From Pyricularia pennisetigena (lineage: Eukaryota > Ascomycota > Sordariomycetes > Magnaporthales > Pyriculariaceae): 64,000 nt of DNA. The stretch is from assembly GCF_004337985.1 (NCBI RefSeq), contig NC_043743.1:3022543-3086542 (forward strand). Reading direction: 5' to 3'. Below are positions 12,967 through 23,289 of the stretch, one piece after another. How positions within the stretch are numbered: the stretch's first letter is position 1; each line of letters opens with the position of its first letter. The position numbers and the translations under genes were made by a program. A model generated the notes under the pieces. It was not told the DNA's origin and did not search any database. It saw only the letters and a program-made list of their open reading frames with translations.

Positions 12967-13692
12967 TCACCGAAAGTAATTCCGCGCCGCAACAATCCCA
13001 GCAGTTCCAACGGCGTAGGCGCCGAGCATCTTTGCCCAACCTGCATCGCCGTATTGAGACTGTCCCACGGCCAATGCGACCAAATCATACACGAGGCACC
13101 CGCCAAAGATCCAGTCGCTGTTCGCAGCCAAAGCCCCGAAGCCGACCGCGGTCAACGCCTTTACCACCCCGGACGGGCGGTGGCCGACAGCGTAAGCCGC
13201 GGCCGTATTGTGCAGGAGGTCCAAGCAGCCGATTCCCGCGAACGACTTGGCGTTGACGTGGTTGAGGATCGAGCGGGTCGAGTCGAGCCGCATGGGCCGC
13301 AGCCGTGCAAAGACGTAAAAGAGCTGCATCAGGGAGTTGGCAATGACAAAGTAGTTGGAGGTCTTGAGGTCATCCTTGCACCAAAAGATCATCCAGGTGG
13401 CGATGAGCACGTTTCCTGCCGCGTAAAATGGCGCAAAGTCGACCATCTCCTTCGTGTCTTCCTCTTCCGGATCGGCATTGTGAAGCTTCCATAACCACGC
13501 GAGCTGAAACAGTTGCTGGGGGAAGAAAAATGCCCCAATAAAGTAGGCCTGGGGAGAAAAGAATGACATGTTGCCATCGTGGACCTGCTTCATGTTGGGG
13601 GATGAGCCATAGATGCCATATTGTTGTGCCGCAAAGTCTACGACAAAGCTTAGAGGCGCCAGCCAGCGTGCGGTCGAATGTGAGATTCCCAT
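12967..13692 (-). CDS. Polytopic membrane protein of unknown function
   Basis: Single exon of 241 residues from the ATG at 13692 (the in-frame upstream codon at 13719 is TTG). Hydrophobic stretches suggest six or seven membrane spans: about residues 9-26, 40-66, 82-101, 109-128, 145-163, 172-205 and 216-234. There are no nucleotide-binding or catalytic motifs and few charged residues outside one acidic loop (DPEEEDTKE). It looks like a conserved fungal protein rather than a random frame, but I cannot name a family. The last codons overlap a consensus donor (gtgagt) with an acceptor (ttttttag) about 80 bp on; splicing would change the end only from Arg-stop to Arg-Gln-Gly-stop, so both forms are possible. 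Confidence 0.72.
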   Translation of the reverse strand: MGISHSTARWLAPLSFVVDFAAQQYGIYGSSPNMKQVHDGNMSFFSPQAYFIGAFFFPQQLFQLAWLWKLHNADPEEEDTKEMVDFAPFYAAGNVLIATWMIFWCKDDLKTSNYFVIANSLMQLFYVFARLRPMRLDSTRSILNHVNAKSFAGIGCLDLLHNTAAAYAVGHRPSGVVKALTAVGFGALAANSDWIFGGCLVYDLVALAVGQSQYGDAGWAKMLGAYAVGTAGIVAARNYFR

Positions 13693-14744
13693 TTTGTGCT
13701 GGAGTTGTGAGTATTGCAATCAGAAAAAAAAGAAAAAAAAAAAAAAGTTCAACAATTTATGAAGGGAATATGAATGGGGTTGTGAGGGCTTGGGAAAATC
13801 GATGCATTTAAAATTTGAAGAGGGTTCGTCATCTACATGGGCAAAACGGTCTCTGAATTTATTGCGCGCGAGAGCATAGAGCAAATAAATGATCGAGTCA
13901 TCAGTGAAAAGTAGTGACATCAACATTTTGAGTTGGAGATCACAAATCGACAGTGGACAGTGGAGTGGAGTGGGAAAACACCGTAGTGCTGTTTGTGATT
14001 AAACCCGTTAACTCCGAGCATGTCAAATCGCGGGGGCAACAAAAGAATAAGTATCTTTGTAAAACTGCCTTGATTGCGACGTGCTATGAGGTAAATATGT
14101 CATAAAGCTGATACGAGAACACTACTATCCCAATTGTTTTGCATTTGATTCCTTCCATTAATTCTTGTTATTTTGATCATTTGGGATCCTAGCGCAGGTA
14201 GAATTAGTAGGTAGGCCCATACTACAGTAGTCTAGTTTTTCAACCCCGCCCAACTCCTGATTTCCAGCTTACATTTCTGTCTACCTACCTTCTGTCTACC
14301 TACCTTCTGTCTACCTACCTTCTGTCTACCTACCTTCTGTCTACCTACCTTCTGTCTACCTACCTTCTGTCTACCTACCTTCTGTCTACCTACCTTCTGT
14401 CTACCTACCTTCTGTCTAACGTACGTGCCTATATACCTTCGAATTTGCTTAATCTCAATAATTTCATTTACCCTGACTGGCTATGTCCCCATCTACTCAC
14501 CTGTCTACTAACGTGGGTATATACCCACCCGCCTGCCTACTTAGATCCCCGTTCGCGTGTTCGTTTACCTACTTTGCTTACATGCTTTACCTGGTTTTAC
14601 TAAATTTGCTAGCGTCTTGGAAGGAAGGTATTTCCTATTGTTCGCTAGAAAATGAATTACTATTTTCCTGGTAGTGATCACCCAAAAGAACAAGATTGAG
14701 GTGCGAACTCAGAAATTGTACATCATGAACGTTCTCGCAATCAT
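13693..14744. other. Intergenic with CTAC-rich minisatellite
   Basis: About 1 kb upstream of the membrane protein gene and downstream of the F-box gene. It contains an A tract (13724-13745), the 15-bp tandem array at 14281-14415, and degenerate CTACC/TACC-rich sequence continuing to about 14590. No coding region seen. Confidence 0.65.
14281..14415. repeat. 15-bp minisatellite, nine perfect copies
   Basis: The unit ctacctaccttctgt is repeated nine times without a mismatch, followed by a partial, diverged copy. Perfect identity implies recent expansion or ongoing homogenisation. Strand composition is extreme: no A other than the two in each CTACCTAC. Confidence 0.97.
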
Positions 14745-16160
14745 TCATTCCTCTTCACTGCTGTTCTCGCCGTCGCTGTCTTCATCTTCGCCTGAAACAA
14801 ACGCGTCCGAGTCGTCCAACTCCGACTCCGTGTCCGAAGCCGGCCACTGCGGCACAGTCCGCTCAGCCAGGCGCCTCAGGAACCCACCGGCGTCGTCCCC
14901 CCGGTATTCGACTCTGGGTCCTCCCTTCTCCCCATCGTTCGCAACAATGTCGACAAAACCCATCGGCTCGATCCGGAGCTGGCCAATCACAACTTCCTTG
15001 AGGCGTGGTAGTTCAGCTAGCCTCTTAAAAAGCTGCCCCCACTTGTTCACCTTGTCCCTGACGTCCTGCGTGGTCATCTCGATGCACGAGCTCCAAATGC
15101 TGAAGCCTTCTAGCGTGTCCTTGAATTTGCGGAACACGGCGAGGTATTCTTCAGATCGCAGGCGCACCTGGCCGAGGTCGAGGCGCTTCAGGGGCGCGGC
15201 GAAGATTGGGGAGCCATATTGTGTAGGGAGGCCCACCCAGCAGAGTAATGATCTGTGCAGATTAAAGTCTGGAGGCTTGGAAAAGTTCAGACGCAGCCAC
15301 TCGAGGTTCGTAGTGTATGAAAGGAAGGTTTGAAGATGGCTTTTGGCCATCCAGCGTCTTGCTTCCTTGTCCGTCGGGTCTTGGGCAGTTTGGGAGGTAA
15401 AATTGATTCTATTCACGTCGAGGCACAGGTGAAGCTTCTTCATGCATTGCAAAGCCGCAACGGTCCGGGCGCGGTTGAATTCAGGGAGGAAAAACGCGGT
15501 ATCCGTGAGCCCCCATTGGCTGTTGCGAACGACGGTCTCAATAGCGATTCCGCGGGACGGACCAATGACTTGAACGACGGTGCTGAAGGCGGTACTGAAG
15601 GCGGTGCTTGGCAGGGTCATTGCAAAATAGTCGGCAGCAGATCCTGGAGTCATGAGCAGCGAGAGGCCGGTCGATTGCTCAACTGTGAGTGCGCCGTAGC
15701 TTGCAAAGGCACCCCGATCTCGATTGCGGGTCTGGCTCCTGAAGTCGCGAATGTCGATAACTTCAAGGGATGACAGATTTTGGACTGCCATGGCCAACAT
15801 GTCGCGGGCTGTGCCGCTGTTGACAAAGGCCCTTTGGGCACACAAACCCATTAGATACTCCACCTTCTGATTTTCGGATGGCGCAAAATCTGCCAGGCCA
15901 GTCTGATAGTGATCGAGGCCAAGGATGAGGTGTTTGATCTCCTTTCCGAACTGCGGGTGAAGGGAAATGTCAATCAGAGCCTGCAGACTGGGCTCGGTCA
16001 ACATGAATTGCTTTTTCGAGAAGAACTCGCGCATAAACGGCTTGAATATGGCCGCTTCATATCTCTTGTTTGTGAGTCGCAGGTTGCCGAGATCTGTGGT
16101 GCTGAGCTGCCGCGAGATCTGGCAAAGGATCTCAGTCGGCATGTCAGAAAGTTTAGGCAT
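14745..16160 (-). CDS. F-box protein with acidic C-terminal tail
   Basis: Single exon, 471 residues. Residues 1-40 (MPKLSDMPTEILCQISRQL then DLGNLRLTNKRYEAA) match an F-box, the Skp1-binding element of SCF ubiquitin ligases. The middle has leucine-rich, LRR-like spacing (for example NLSSLEVIDI, KKLHLCL, NLEWLRLNF, LKRLDLG, LEGFSIW), as expected of a substrate-recognition surface. The last 35 residues are almost entirely Asp, Glu and Ser, including several acidic Ser sites of the casein kinase 2 type. It probably recruits an unknown substrate for ubiquitination. F-box genes of this type are numerous and variable in filamentous ascomycetes; this one sits between two simple-repeat arrays. Confidence 0.85.
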   Translation of the reverse strand: MPKLSDMPTEILCQISRQLSTTDLGNLRLTNKRYEAAIFKPFMREFFSKKQFMLTEPSLQALIDISLHPQFGKEIKHLILGLDHYQTGLADFAPSENQKVEYLMGLCAQRAFVNSGTARDMLAMAVQNLSSLEVIDIRDFRSQTRNRDRGAFASYGALTVEQSTGLSLLMTPGSAADYFAMTLPSTAFSTAFSTVVQVIGPSRGIAIETVVRNSQWGLTDTAFFLPEFNRARTVAALQCMKKLHLCLDVNRINFTSQTAQDPTDKEARRWMAKSHLQTFLSYTTNLEWLRLNFSKPPDFNLHRSLLCWVGLPTQYGSPIFAAPLKRLDLGQVRLRSEEYLAVFRKFKDTLEGFSIWSSCIEMTTQDVRDKVNKWGQLFKRLAELPRLKEVVIGQLRIEPMGFVDIVANDGEKGGPRVEYRGDDAGGFLRRLAERTVPQWPASDTESELDDSDAFVSGEDEDSDGENSSEEE

Positions 16161-16629
16161 TTTGAAGCGAGCTGGAGTGGTTCAAGACTGATGGTTTAGT
16201 TGACAGATTGCTGGTCAGATTTGGAAAGCCGGACTAAGTTGAAAGTCAATCGGAGCTGCCTTTGAACCAAAGAGCGCAGACAGGCTCAGCTTCGAGTTCA
16301 AGGCACACACGCTTTGCGCGGAGAAGCGCGTTTGGTTTGGCATTTCCTAATTCGGACGTTGCTGCCTATTTTGGAGGGGGCGTCACGTCATCACGTGGTA
16401 AGGCTAGCTAGAGGTCGGGTGCTGTACTACTGCTAGACTAGTTTTCACAAAGTGCCTGGCAAACCAATAATGTCACCATTTTTTAGTGCCAGTATAGAGA
16501 ATCTAAGGCTTAAGAAGTATCTTTCAACATATCTCGTAGTGGTGATAGGCATGATACACTATTTAAACCCATCTTTTACTTCAGCGCCGAGCCCTGACCA
16601 AGTACTCGCTAGGAAGTGGAAATAAATAG

Positions 16630-16830
16630 GCGAATGGTAGGTATGAAAGTGTGACAATTACGCGGAAATATAGTTAATAGCTAACGCAGTAGGTGGGTAG
16701 CGTAGGTGAAAAGGCAAATGAGAAGGTGGAAGAGGAGGAAGTAACTGAGTAAGTACGTAGACAAGTGCACAAGTGACTAGCTAGCTAGGTAGGCAAAGAG
16801 GCAGATACGTAGGTAAGTAAGGTGGGTACG
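16630..16830. repeat. Degenerate GTAGGTA/AGTAAGT-rich array
   Basis: Repeated but imperfect tetranucleotides of the GTAG, GTAA and CTAG type (for example agctagctaggtagg, acgtaggtaagtaagg). On the opposite strand this is the same CTAC-type sequence as the arrays at 14281-14590 and 41237-41275, so it lies in inverted orientation to the first across the F-box gene. Confidence 0.7.
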
Positions 16831-17856
16831 CAAAAGCAGCCAGCATCGGTGCGTCATGAAAAGCCGAATATTGGGAGGTCAAACAAAGAATTTGAGTGCG
16901 ACATAATATATCAACCTTGTTTTTTCTGCGGTTGACCCTTCACAACAAGAGGCGGCGATCTTGCATCCGGAAATAAAAATAAATACTGGTCGCACAAATT
17001 GTACGATATTAATCGCGGCAGAGAACATCGGATGAGCTTCTATTTTTAGATTTTGACTGCTGTTCTCCAGAGCAGCCCAACACAAGAACCCGAGTGGCTT
17101 GGACAATCCCACCGAGGCTTGTTGTTGCTGCTCGCGCACGTCCCTTGCATACTTGGCAGCTATGGCCCTGAAACTTTCGAATCCAGCTCCTTTTGATGCC
17201 CTGGCGAAACCAATGTAACCAGGCTTGCCAGAGTGGACAAACATGGTGGATGCGCTCACCTAGGTGTCCACGGATGTGTTTTGTAACGGGCCAACGGAGT
17301 GGAACAAATCAGATCTAGGGGTAAGAAAGAATCCAGCACGGTCGGGTAATTGTTGCGCGCACGAGTCGAGCACTTGTTTCGATACATCTGCGGTTCCAGT
17401 CGCACCCAGACACCGAGGTGATACGGCTGCAAATCAGCGCACTAGCCCATCCCCATAGGGCTCGAATTAGTGGGTAACGGTAATGGCGTAATAGTAAGCA
17501 AGGTGTTGTTGGTGGCCGCGCTAGTCAGGCTGTGTGGTTGATTCATTCCTGCTGGCTCTAACAGTCTCGGCAGTTTTTGCGACGGAGAAAACTGCATCGC
17601 ATTCAAGTGGGATTCAGCAGCCTGGGGCTGTGCTTTGCTACTGAACACACCACAAGATAATCCAAATTTTCTTTTGTGTTAATAGAGTATCTGTCTACCA
17701 TAGGAGGAATTATCTTTATTTGTGATTGCAGAATTAAAGAAATGAAATCACCCGATCAATTAATTGTCTAAATTCTGGAGTCTAATATCGCTACGCACTG
17801 GAATAATCCTCCAAGAGGACTGTCGCTACCAAATTGAAACGGGACCGAACCTTCGT

Positions 17857-17879
17857 ACACACACACACACACACACACA
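17857..17879. repeat. (AC)n microsatellite
   Basis: About eleven and a half AC units, non-coding. Confidence 0.95.
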
Positions 17880-17998
17880 AGTGTGCTGCAACAGTACCCG
17901 GAGCAAAACCTCAAATAAAACTATGGAATTTTCGAGGATTCATTCCATCACACTGTTGTTGGTCTTGATATTGACCGCAGAAAGTGGCAGAGCAAACC

Positions 17999-18032
17999 NN
18001 NNNNNNNNNNNNNNNNNNNNNNNNNNNNNNNN
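17999..18032. other. Assembly gap (34 N)
   Basis: Run of undetermined bases; any open frame drawn across it is meaningless. Confidence 0.98.
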
Positions 18033-18460
18033 CCCCCAAGCGGGTGCCTGCTTGCCTCAGCCTCATGCCTGTTCAAGCAACAACCCCCTGTCAACCCTTG
18101 ACCAGGGTCTCGATTGGGGGGACCTTGGGGTTGCTACTGTCTGATGCTCGCCTACACCCGCATCGAATGATAACCCCCTGAAAAGTCGAAAGAAGGGTCT
18201 TGCAGCACTAGGATGGCACAGGTGTCAAATCTCGTCTTGTCAGATAAATATCATGAACCGTGCTGCCCCATGATGACGGAGAAACATAGACAGAATGTTT
18301 TGGATACTCCGCGCCACCGTCATCACTCAATTCTCATCGGCTCTGTTTCCGGGGCTTCGTTTCTAAGGTCAAACATCAGAGCCTTTGAACTTGTCAAGGC
18401 CTCTGGCCAGCCTACCCCGGCTTTATTATTCCTCTAGTCTCTTCAGAGAGAGCCACCAAC

Positions 18461-20233
18461 ATGAAGCTCTCGCTCCTGTTGGCCTCGGTCACCACAGCTC
18501 TGGTCGCGGGCACCGCTGTTCCTTCGCAGGATGTCCAGGTGATGCGCAGGGACCCCGTCTACGACGGCCCCATCCCGGTGAGGGAGCTCGTTAGGAGGAA
18601 CCACTTGGTACCTATCGAGAGGCGTTCAGACCTCATCGAGCGCAGAGCTCTCAAGAACAAGACCTACACCTTGGACTGGCAGAGACAAAAGGCTACCCTC
18701 TTCTCGGCGTACGTTAGCTCTTCGACATGTCTTTGGTGGTGTAATGATTCACTGACGCCCATCAAAGAGAATGGCAGGCATCTTCACCCAGGATACCGGT
18801 AGCCCCCCTGCCGGTGCCCGTCTCTCAAGCCGTCAGCGGCGGTTTTAGCCTCACCATGCAGTGCGCCGACTGCAAGACGTACGGCAACATTGTCGCCGTG
18901 CTCGATGACAGTTTCACTGATGGCGACGGTATCCAATATCTTCTGACGTTCAACAATGTCGGCGCCTACTTGGACCTGTCTCTGTTTGCAAGCGGCTCGG
19001 GCACCTATACCATTGGTCTCGGCACGGCCTTTGGCCCTTCCACCAACGTCACAGGAAAGGTTCTGTCGGCCAACTTTGGCATCTCGATGGACCTGATCCT
19101 GCAGGTGACGGGCAAGGTGCAGGCCAATGGCGGGTTCCAAATTTCAATCCCCGATGGAGAGAAGGTTGGCTTCGAAGCCGACTTTCATTTTAACCCCACG
19201 AAGCGGGATGCATTCAACCTTACGGGCCAGGTTCGCAGCGCGTATGTACCCGCCGCTCCTCGATCCGATCCGTTTCGCAAAAGCAAACAGTACTAACATG
19301 GAACGGAACCCCATCTCTAGACCACGAGTCAACTTCTCCCTTTTACCGCTCGCAACGTCGGACTCCTCGGTAAACATCACCGCGGCTCTGCGCATGAAAG
19401 TCAACGCCGGCTTGAGCGGCACCTTTGGCCCGGACGACTTCCCGGGCCAGATAAGCCTCCAAGCCGCCGTGGGCGCGCACCTGACCGTGGTGGAGGCCAA
19501 GCTCGGCAGCGTGGTGGGCGGGTCGGGGTCGACGTGCAAGAACGCGTTGTTCATCGACGTCGACTCCAACGGCGGCGCCTTTGCGCGCGCCGGCGGCTCC
19601 ATCGGCACGCGATCCTTTGAGCGGGGGCCCTCGGCCACGACGACCTTCTTCGCCGCCGGCACGACGGTCTGCCTGGGCGACAAGAAGCCCACGCCGCGCT
19701 TCATCGCCACGACGCCCGAGGTCAGAGACGGCGGCGCCGGCGCCGCGTGCCCGACCACGGCGCGCGTCACCGAGTCGACGACCGTGTCGTCCGTCTACAC
19801 GTTGACGACGTGCGCCGTGCCCGAGATCAACTGCCCGCCGCGCTTCGAGCAGACCGTCGTCGCCACGCACGTCGAGACCGTCAGCACCATCAAGTGTCCC
19901 GGCGTCAGCCCCACGCCGGCCCTGCAGACGCCGCCCCCGACCGTCGCGCCCGTCGCGCCCGTCGCGCCCACCGGCCTCCCCGTCAACCTGACCCAGGTGC
20001 CCAGCCCCCAGGTGGCCACCGTCCCGGCCTATACAAACTTTACGCTCCCGGCCAACGCGACCGCCGTCACGGGCGCCTTCGTGGCCGTCACGCCGCCGCC
20101 CGAGAGCAAGGGTGGGGACGACAGCAAGGGCCCGGCCGACAAGGAGAATTCGGGATTTGTGTTGGAGGCTCCGGGGTTGTGGGGTACCACGGCTGCGATG
20201 CTGGCGGTGTGTTTTGTGATGGTTTTGTTATAA
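18461..20233 (+). CDS. Secreted, probably GPI-anchored cell-surface protein
   Basis: Three exons: 18461-18708, 18792-19241, 19321-20233, giving about 536 residues. Both introns keep frame, and the second carries a perfect tactaac branch site. Residues 1-18 are a signal peptide. Next come several dibasic sites (MRR, VRR, ERR, ERR within residues 28-65) suggesting Kex2-type processing. The central 250 residues are a beta-rich, N-glycosylatable domain of no family I recognise (starting near QAVSGGFSLTMQCADC). The C-terminal third is Thr/Pro/Val-rich with APVAPVAPT repeats, and the end is a hydrophobic tail after a small-residue stretch, the pattern of a GPI-attachment signal. The likely location is plasma membrane or cell wall; function unknown. 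The 3' end faces the M20 peptidase gene 311 bp away. Confidence 0.82.
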
Positions 20234-20544
20234 TGAGATTCTTTGTCTTTTCTGTCATGTCTTCCTTTCTCTCTTCTTTTTTTCTTTCTTTTCTTTTCTT
20301 TCCTTCTCGGTCAACAGCATCATTGCCAGGCATGTTTCTTGGGTGCCCGGAGCACGGCGTTTGGGTGTATACCTCTTGATACCACTATATCGTTTTATTG
20401 CAGCCTCCTTCAAAAGAAACAAAAAAGACAGAGGCAACCTTTTTTTTTCTTTTCTTATTCCAGGTTATCGTACCCACCTAGTTTACAAAATATCCAATCG
20501 CGTGCCTCAATTTCTCAAAAATGACTGTTCAAGAGATAGCAAGG

Positions 20545-22332
20545 CTACTCCATCTCAACCTCGTCCATGTTTCTGATAAACAGACTATACCATATCACAC
20601 CATTGACATGCGCGCCGATGCTCGCCTTCTCGTTGACGGTGTGGATCCCGTCCATAAAGTCGTCAGTGGAATCGAGCTCAAACCCCGGCATGTGCCTAAA
20701 GATGTGCTTAGTCACGTCCCAGTAGTACCGCGTATCCGTGTTGCCCGTCATGAGCGAAGGCGCAACCACCAGCTCCTCGCCATATAGCGCCCGGGACGTT
20801 CCGGACAGCACCGCATACGGCGTGACGCCATCGACCAAAGTCGGCGTGACGGGCGCCGGCTCCAGCGGCGCGCGGCGCACGCGCAGCGTGATAGACGACG
20901 GCTCCTCGTCTTCGTCGTCGGGCTCTTCCGCATTGCCGGTCGGGACGTGTGCGAACGCGTTGAGCGTCAGGTTGTGGCGTGCAGCAACCTTGCCGGCCAG
21001 GTGCTTGAGGCGGTCGCGGACCTGCGCCGTCGTCTCGCCGACGTTGATGCGGTAGTTGATCCGCAGGGCGGTGCGCTCCGGCAGCGCGTTGACCTTGACG
21101 CCGCCGTGGATGATGTCGGGCGCAAACGACGTCGTGAAGAGGTACTTTGTCCCGGCGCCGGCCTTGGCCGCCTCCTCGGCGAGGGGATCTCTGCGGCAGT
21201 GGCCTCTGCCCTTGCTGCGCTTATCGAGGAGCTTGCTGAGGCCCTTGGGGAAGTCCTCGGCGTGGTCGTTTCCGCATTGCAAAAGGCCGAGATAGGGGTT
21301 CTCGTCGCTCAGGCGGGGCGAGTAAGGGTTGTCCTCGAGCGCCACGACGAGCTGGGACATGACACCGATGCCGTTGTGCGGGAGGGGGATGCTAGAGTGA
21401 CCACCGGGCATGCGCACCACGACGTCGACGTCCATGTAGCCCTTCTCTGCCACGCCAGGTACGGCAAATGCGGTACCCCAGATCTTCTTCATGGTCGCCC
21501 CTTCGTCGATAAGAACGGCAATCCCATCCTTGCCGTACCGTGACAAGATCTCGGGTGCCAGGTGGCCCGCGCCGCGAGCTCCAGAGATTTCTTCGTCAAA
21601 GCCAAACGAGAGCAGGACTGTCCTGCGGGGGGAGAAGCCCGCCTCAAGCAGGGCCTCGACGGCAGAAAGGATACCAATCAGCGTGTTCTTGCAGTCCATC
21701 GAGCCACGGCCCCAGACGTAGTGGCCGTCAAAGTGCCCGCTGAAGGGCGGGTGCGTCCAGGAACCAACCGTCTCGTTGGCCACGGGGACAACGTCGTAGT
21801 GAGCCATGAGCAAGGTCGGCTTGAGGGACTTTTCAGACCCTTGCCATGTGTACAGCAGCCCATGGGTGTTGATCTTGTCCAGGACTAGTTTCTCGTGCAC
21901 CCGTGGGAAGGTCTTGGCCAGGTAGTCAACAAACGGCGGCATGACATTCCACCTAGGGTCGGCCGAGACATCCTCGCTCAGGTCATCATACGACACGGTC
22001 GGGATGCGAACGGCGCCCGAGAGGCGGGCCACGCTGACGTCCTTGAAGGCCGACGACTTGAGATAGCCATCCATCTCATCCAGCTTTGGGCTGGTAGCAT
22101 TGGGCCGCAGGGGCGCGACCTGCACGCATTGCGGCTGTTTCTGGACCAGATTGCTGCCTGCCAGGAGGGAACCGCTGCCGCAGTGCGTCCACGCCATCAA
22201 GGCGAGACTGGTCAAAAGAGCCGAGGCTGCCCATCGTCTGCGACGGCGTTGTTTCTTCTCTACGGCAGAAGCCAACTGATTACTGTTTGGCAGGGGCAAA
22301 TCCTGCTCACGCAGGCGTATTTTTTCTTCCAT
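20545..22332 (-). CDS. M20 family carboxypeptidase S-like (Gly-X carboxypeptidase)
   Basis: Single exon. From the ATG at 22332 it gives 595 residues; an in-frame ATG at 22383 would add 17, and the codon at 22410 is TTG. I prefer the shorter form, whose start precedes a polar N-terminus followed by a basic cluster (KKQRRRRRR) and one membrane span (about 34-48), the type II anchor of yeast Cps1. The two-zinc site of clan MH peptidases is visible: His178 and Asp180 in MAHYDVV, Asp213 in GSMDCKN, the EE pair at 247-248, Asp276, and a C-terminal His in DGIHTVNEK. GGHSSIP (311-317) matches the dimerisation-domain motif. It should release C-terminal residues from peptides in the vacuole, feeding nitrogen metabolism. 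A Glu/Asp-rich insert near residues 480-495 is probably a surface loop. Confidence 0.9.
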   Translation of the reverse strand: MEEKIRLREQDLPLPNSNQLASAVEKKQRRRRRWAASALLTSLALMAWTHCGSGSLLAGSNLVQKQPQCVQVAPLRPNATSPKLDEMDGYLKSSAFKDVSVARLSGAVRIPTVSYDDLSEDVSADPRWNVMPPFVDYLAKTFPRVHEKLVLDKINTHGLLYTWQGSEKSLKPTLLMAHYDVVPVANETVGSWTHPPFSGHFDGHYVWGRGSMDCKNTLIGILSAVEALLEAGFSPRRTVLLSFGFDEEISGARGAGHLAPEILSRYGKDGIAVLIDEGATMKKIWGTAFAVPGVAEKGYMDVDVVVRMPGGHSSIPLPHNGIGVMSQLVVALEDNPYSPRLSDENPYLGLLQCGNDHAEDFPKGLSKLLDKRSKGRGHCRRDPLAEEAAKAGAGTKYLFTTSFAPDIIHGGVKVNALPERTALRINYRINVGETTAQVRDRLKHLAGKVAARHNLTLNAFAHVPTGNAEEPDDEDEEPSSITLRVRRAPLEPAPVTPTLVDGVTPYAVLSGTSRALYGEELVVAPSLMTGNTDTRYYWDVTKHIFRHMPGFELDSTDDFMDGIHTVNEKASIGAHVNGVIWYSLFIRNMDEVEME

Positions 22333-22410
22333 AATGGGACAATTGACAGAGCGATTAAGTGTCGACAAGTGTATGTCGTGCATGAACGGACGAACTTGGA
22401 GTTGGGTCAA

Positions 22411-23289
22411 TCGATGGCCTAAGCTTTAGTTAAGATTCCCCAAGGTGCGCTAGTAATGATAGCAATGCGTAGCGCACGCACGTCATTGGTGGGCGGGGAA
22501 ACATTGGAGTTTGGACATTGGGGCATCCGATCCGAGACCCGTCTCCAGTTCAAGAGAAGCGGGGCGTCAACTTTGCGCTCCGAAGTCATGAAGTAGACAA
22601 ATAGCCGTTGTCGGAGGTATCATTCAATACTTGTCATCGACGTTATCAGTAGAAGTTATCGATATGTAACATCGAATCATTTGGCATTGGACGCGTAAGG
22701 TACCTTGCGTATGTATGTCAAATGGGTGACTTGACCTGGGTGGTTGCCTAGAAATTGCCGGGATCAAGAAGCGCTTCTTGTAGTTCTTGTAGTTCCTATA
22801 GCAAGAACCCCGGGACGTAAGCAAGGTATGGTAGGTCGGTCCCGGAACGTATTTAATCGATCTTGATACTGCATGGGTACAAACCGGAGGCCACGCAAAG
22901 AACCGTGAATGCCATTTGACGTGAATCCCACCCATAATTAGGCAACTGACGATAGCTTGGCAGAGAACAGCTCCTTTACGCGTCAGATACACGGGATTTA
23001 CGGGTGTATGCGCGTTCATTCCCTCATCGAGTATGTAGAAAAATTGTTCCAGGACCAGTACAAGGTGGGAGCTGAACCCCGTAACAATTACTGCCTAGGC
23101 CTCTACCCAGTAGGTAAGCACGCAGACCACCTTGAATTCGAGGTTTCCCGATGGGCCGGGACCACCATATCCGATATCCCCGGGGGGTTTTATATAAGCC
23201 CCGTCTCACCTGATGATTCTTGCACTTGTAGGGTTGGGTTCCCCTTAAGCACCAAAACTTCACCTTGCGCCACCCACTCTGCGCCAATC
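22411..23289. other. Divergent promoter region
   Basis: About 0.9 kb between the M20 peptidase and the GNAT acetyltransferase, which point away from each other. No coding region supported; the plus-strand open frame from 22957 is simply the upstream extension of the GNAT first exon without an earlier credible start. Confidence 0.6.

Larger units (their letters stand above)
16161..18460. other. Intergenic with GTAG-rich array, microsatellite and N gap
   Basis: About 2.3 kb between the divergent F-box and GPI-protein genes. It holds the degenerate GTAGGTA array near 16630-16830, an (AC)n run at 17857-17879 and a 34-N gap at 17999-18032. A frame at 16879-17244 (minus, from an ATG) encodes 121 residues with no recognisable feature and I do not call it. 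The last 400 bp is presumably the promoter of the GPI protein. Confidence 0.55.

Noticed and set aside
16879..17259. 126-codon minus-strand frame
   Set aside because: Starts with GTG, the first ATG is internal, and neither composition nor motifs support a gene.
17764..18144. Plus-strand frame across the N gap
   Set aside because: Contains 34 undetermined bases and begins with a non-ATG codon; no signal of coding.
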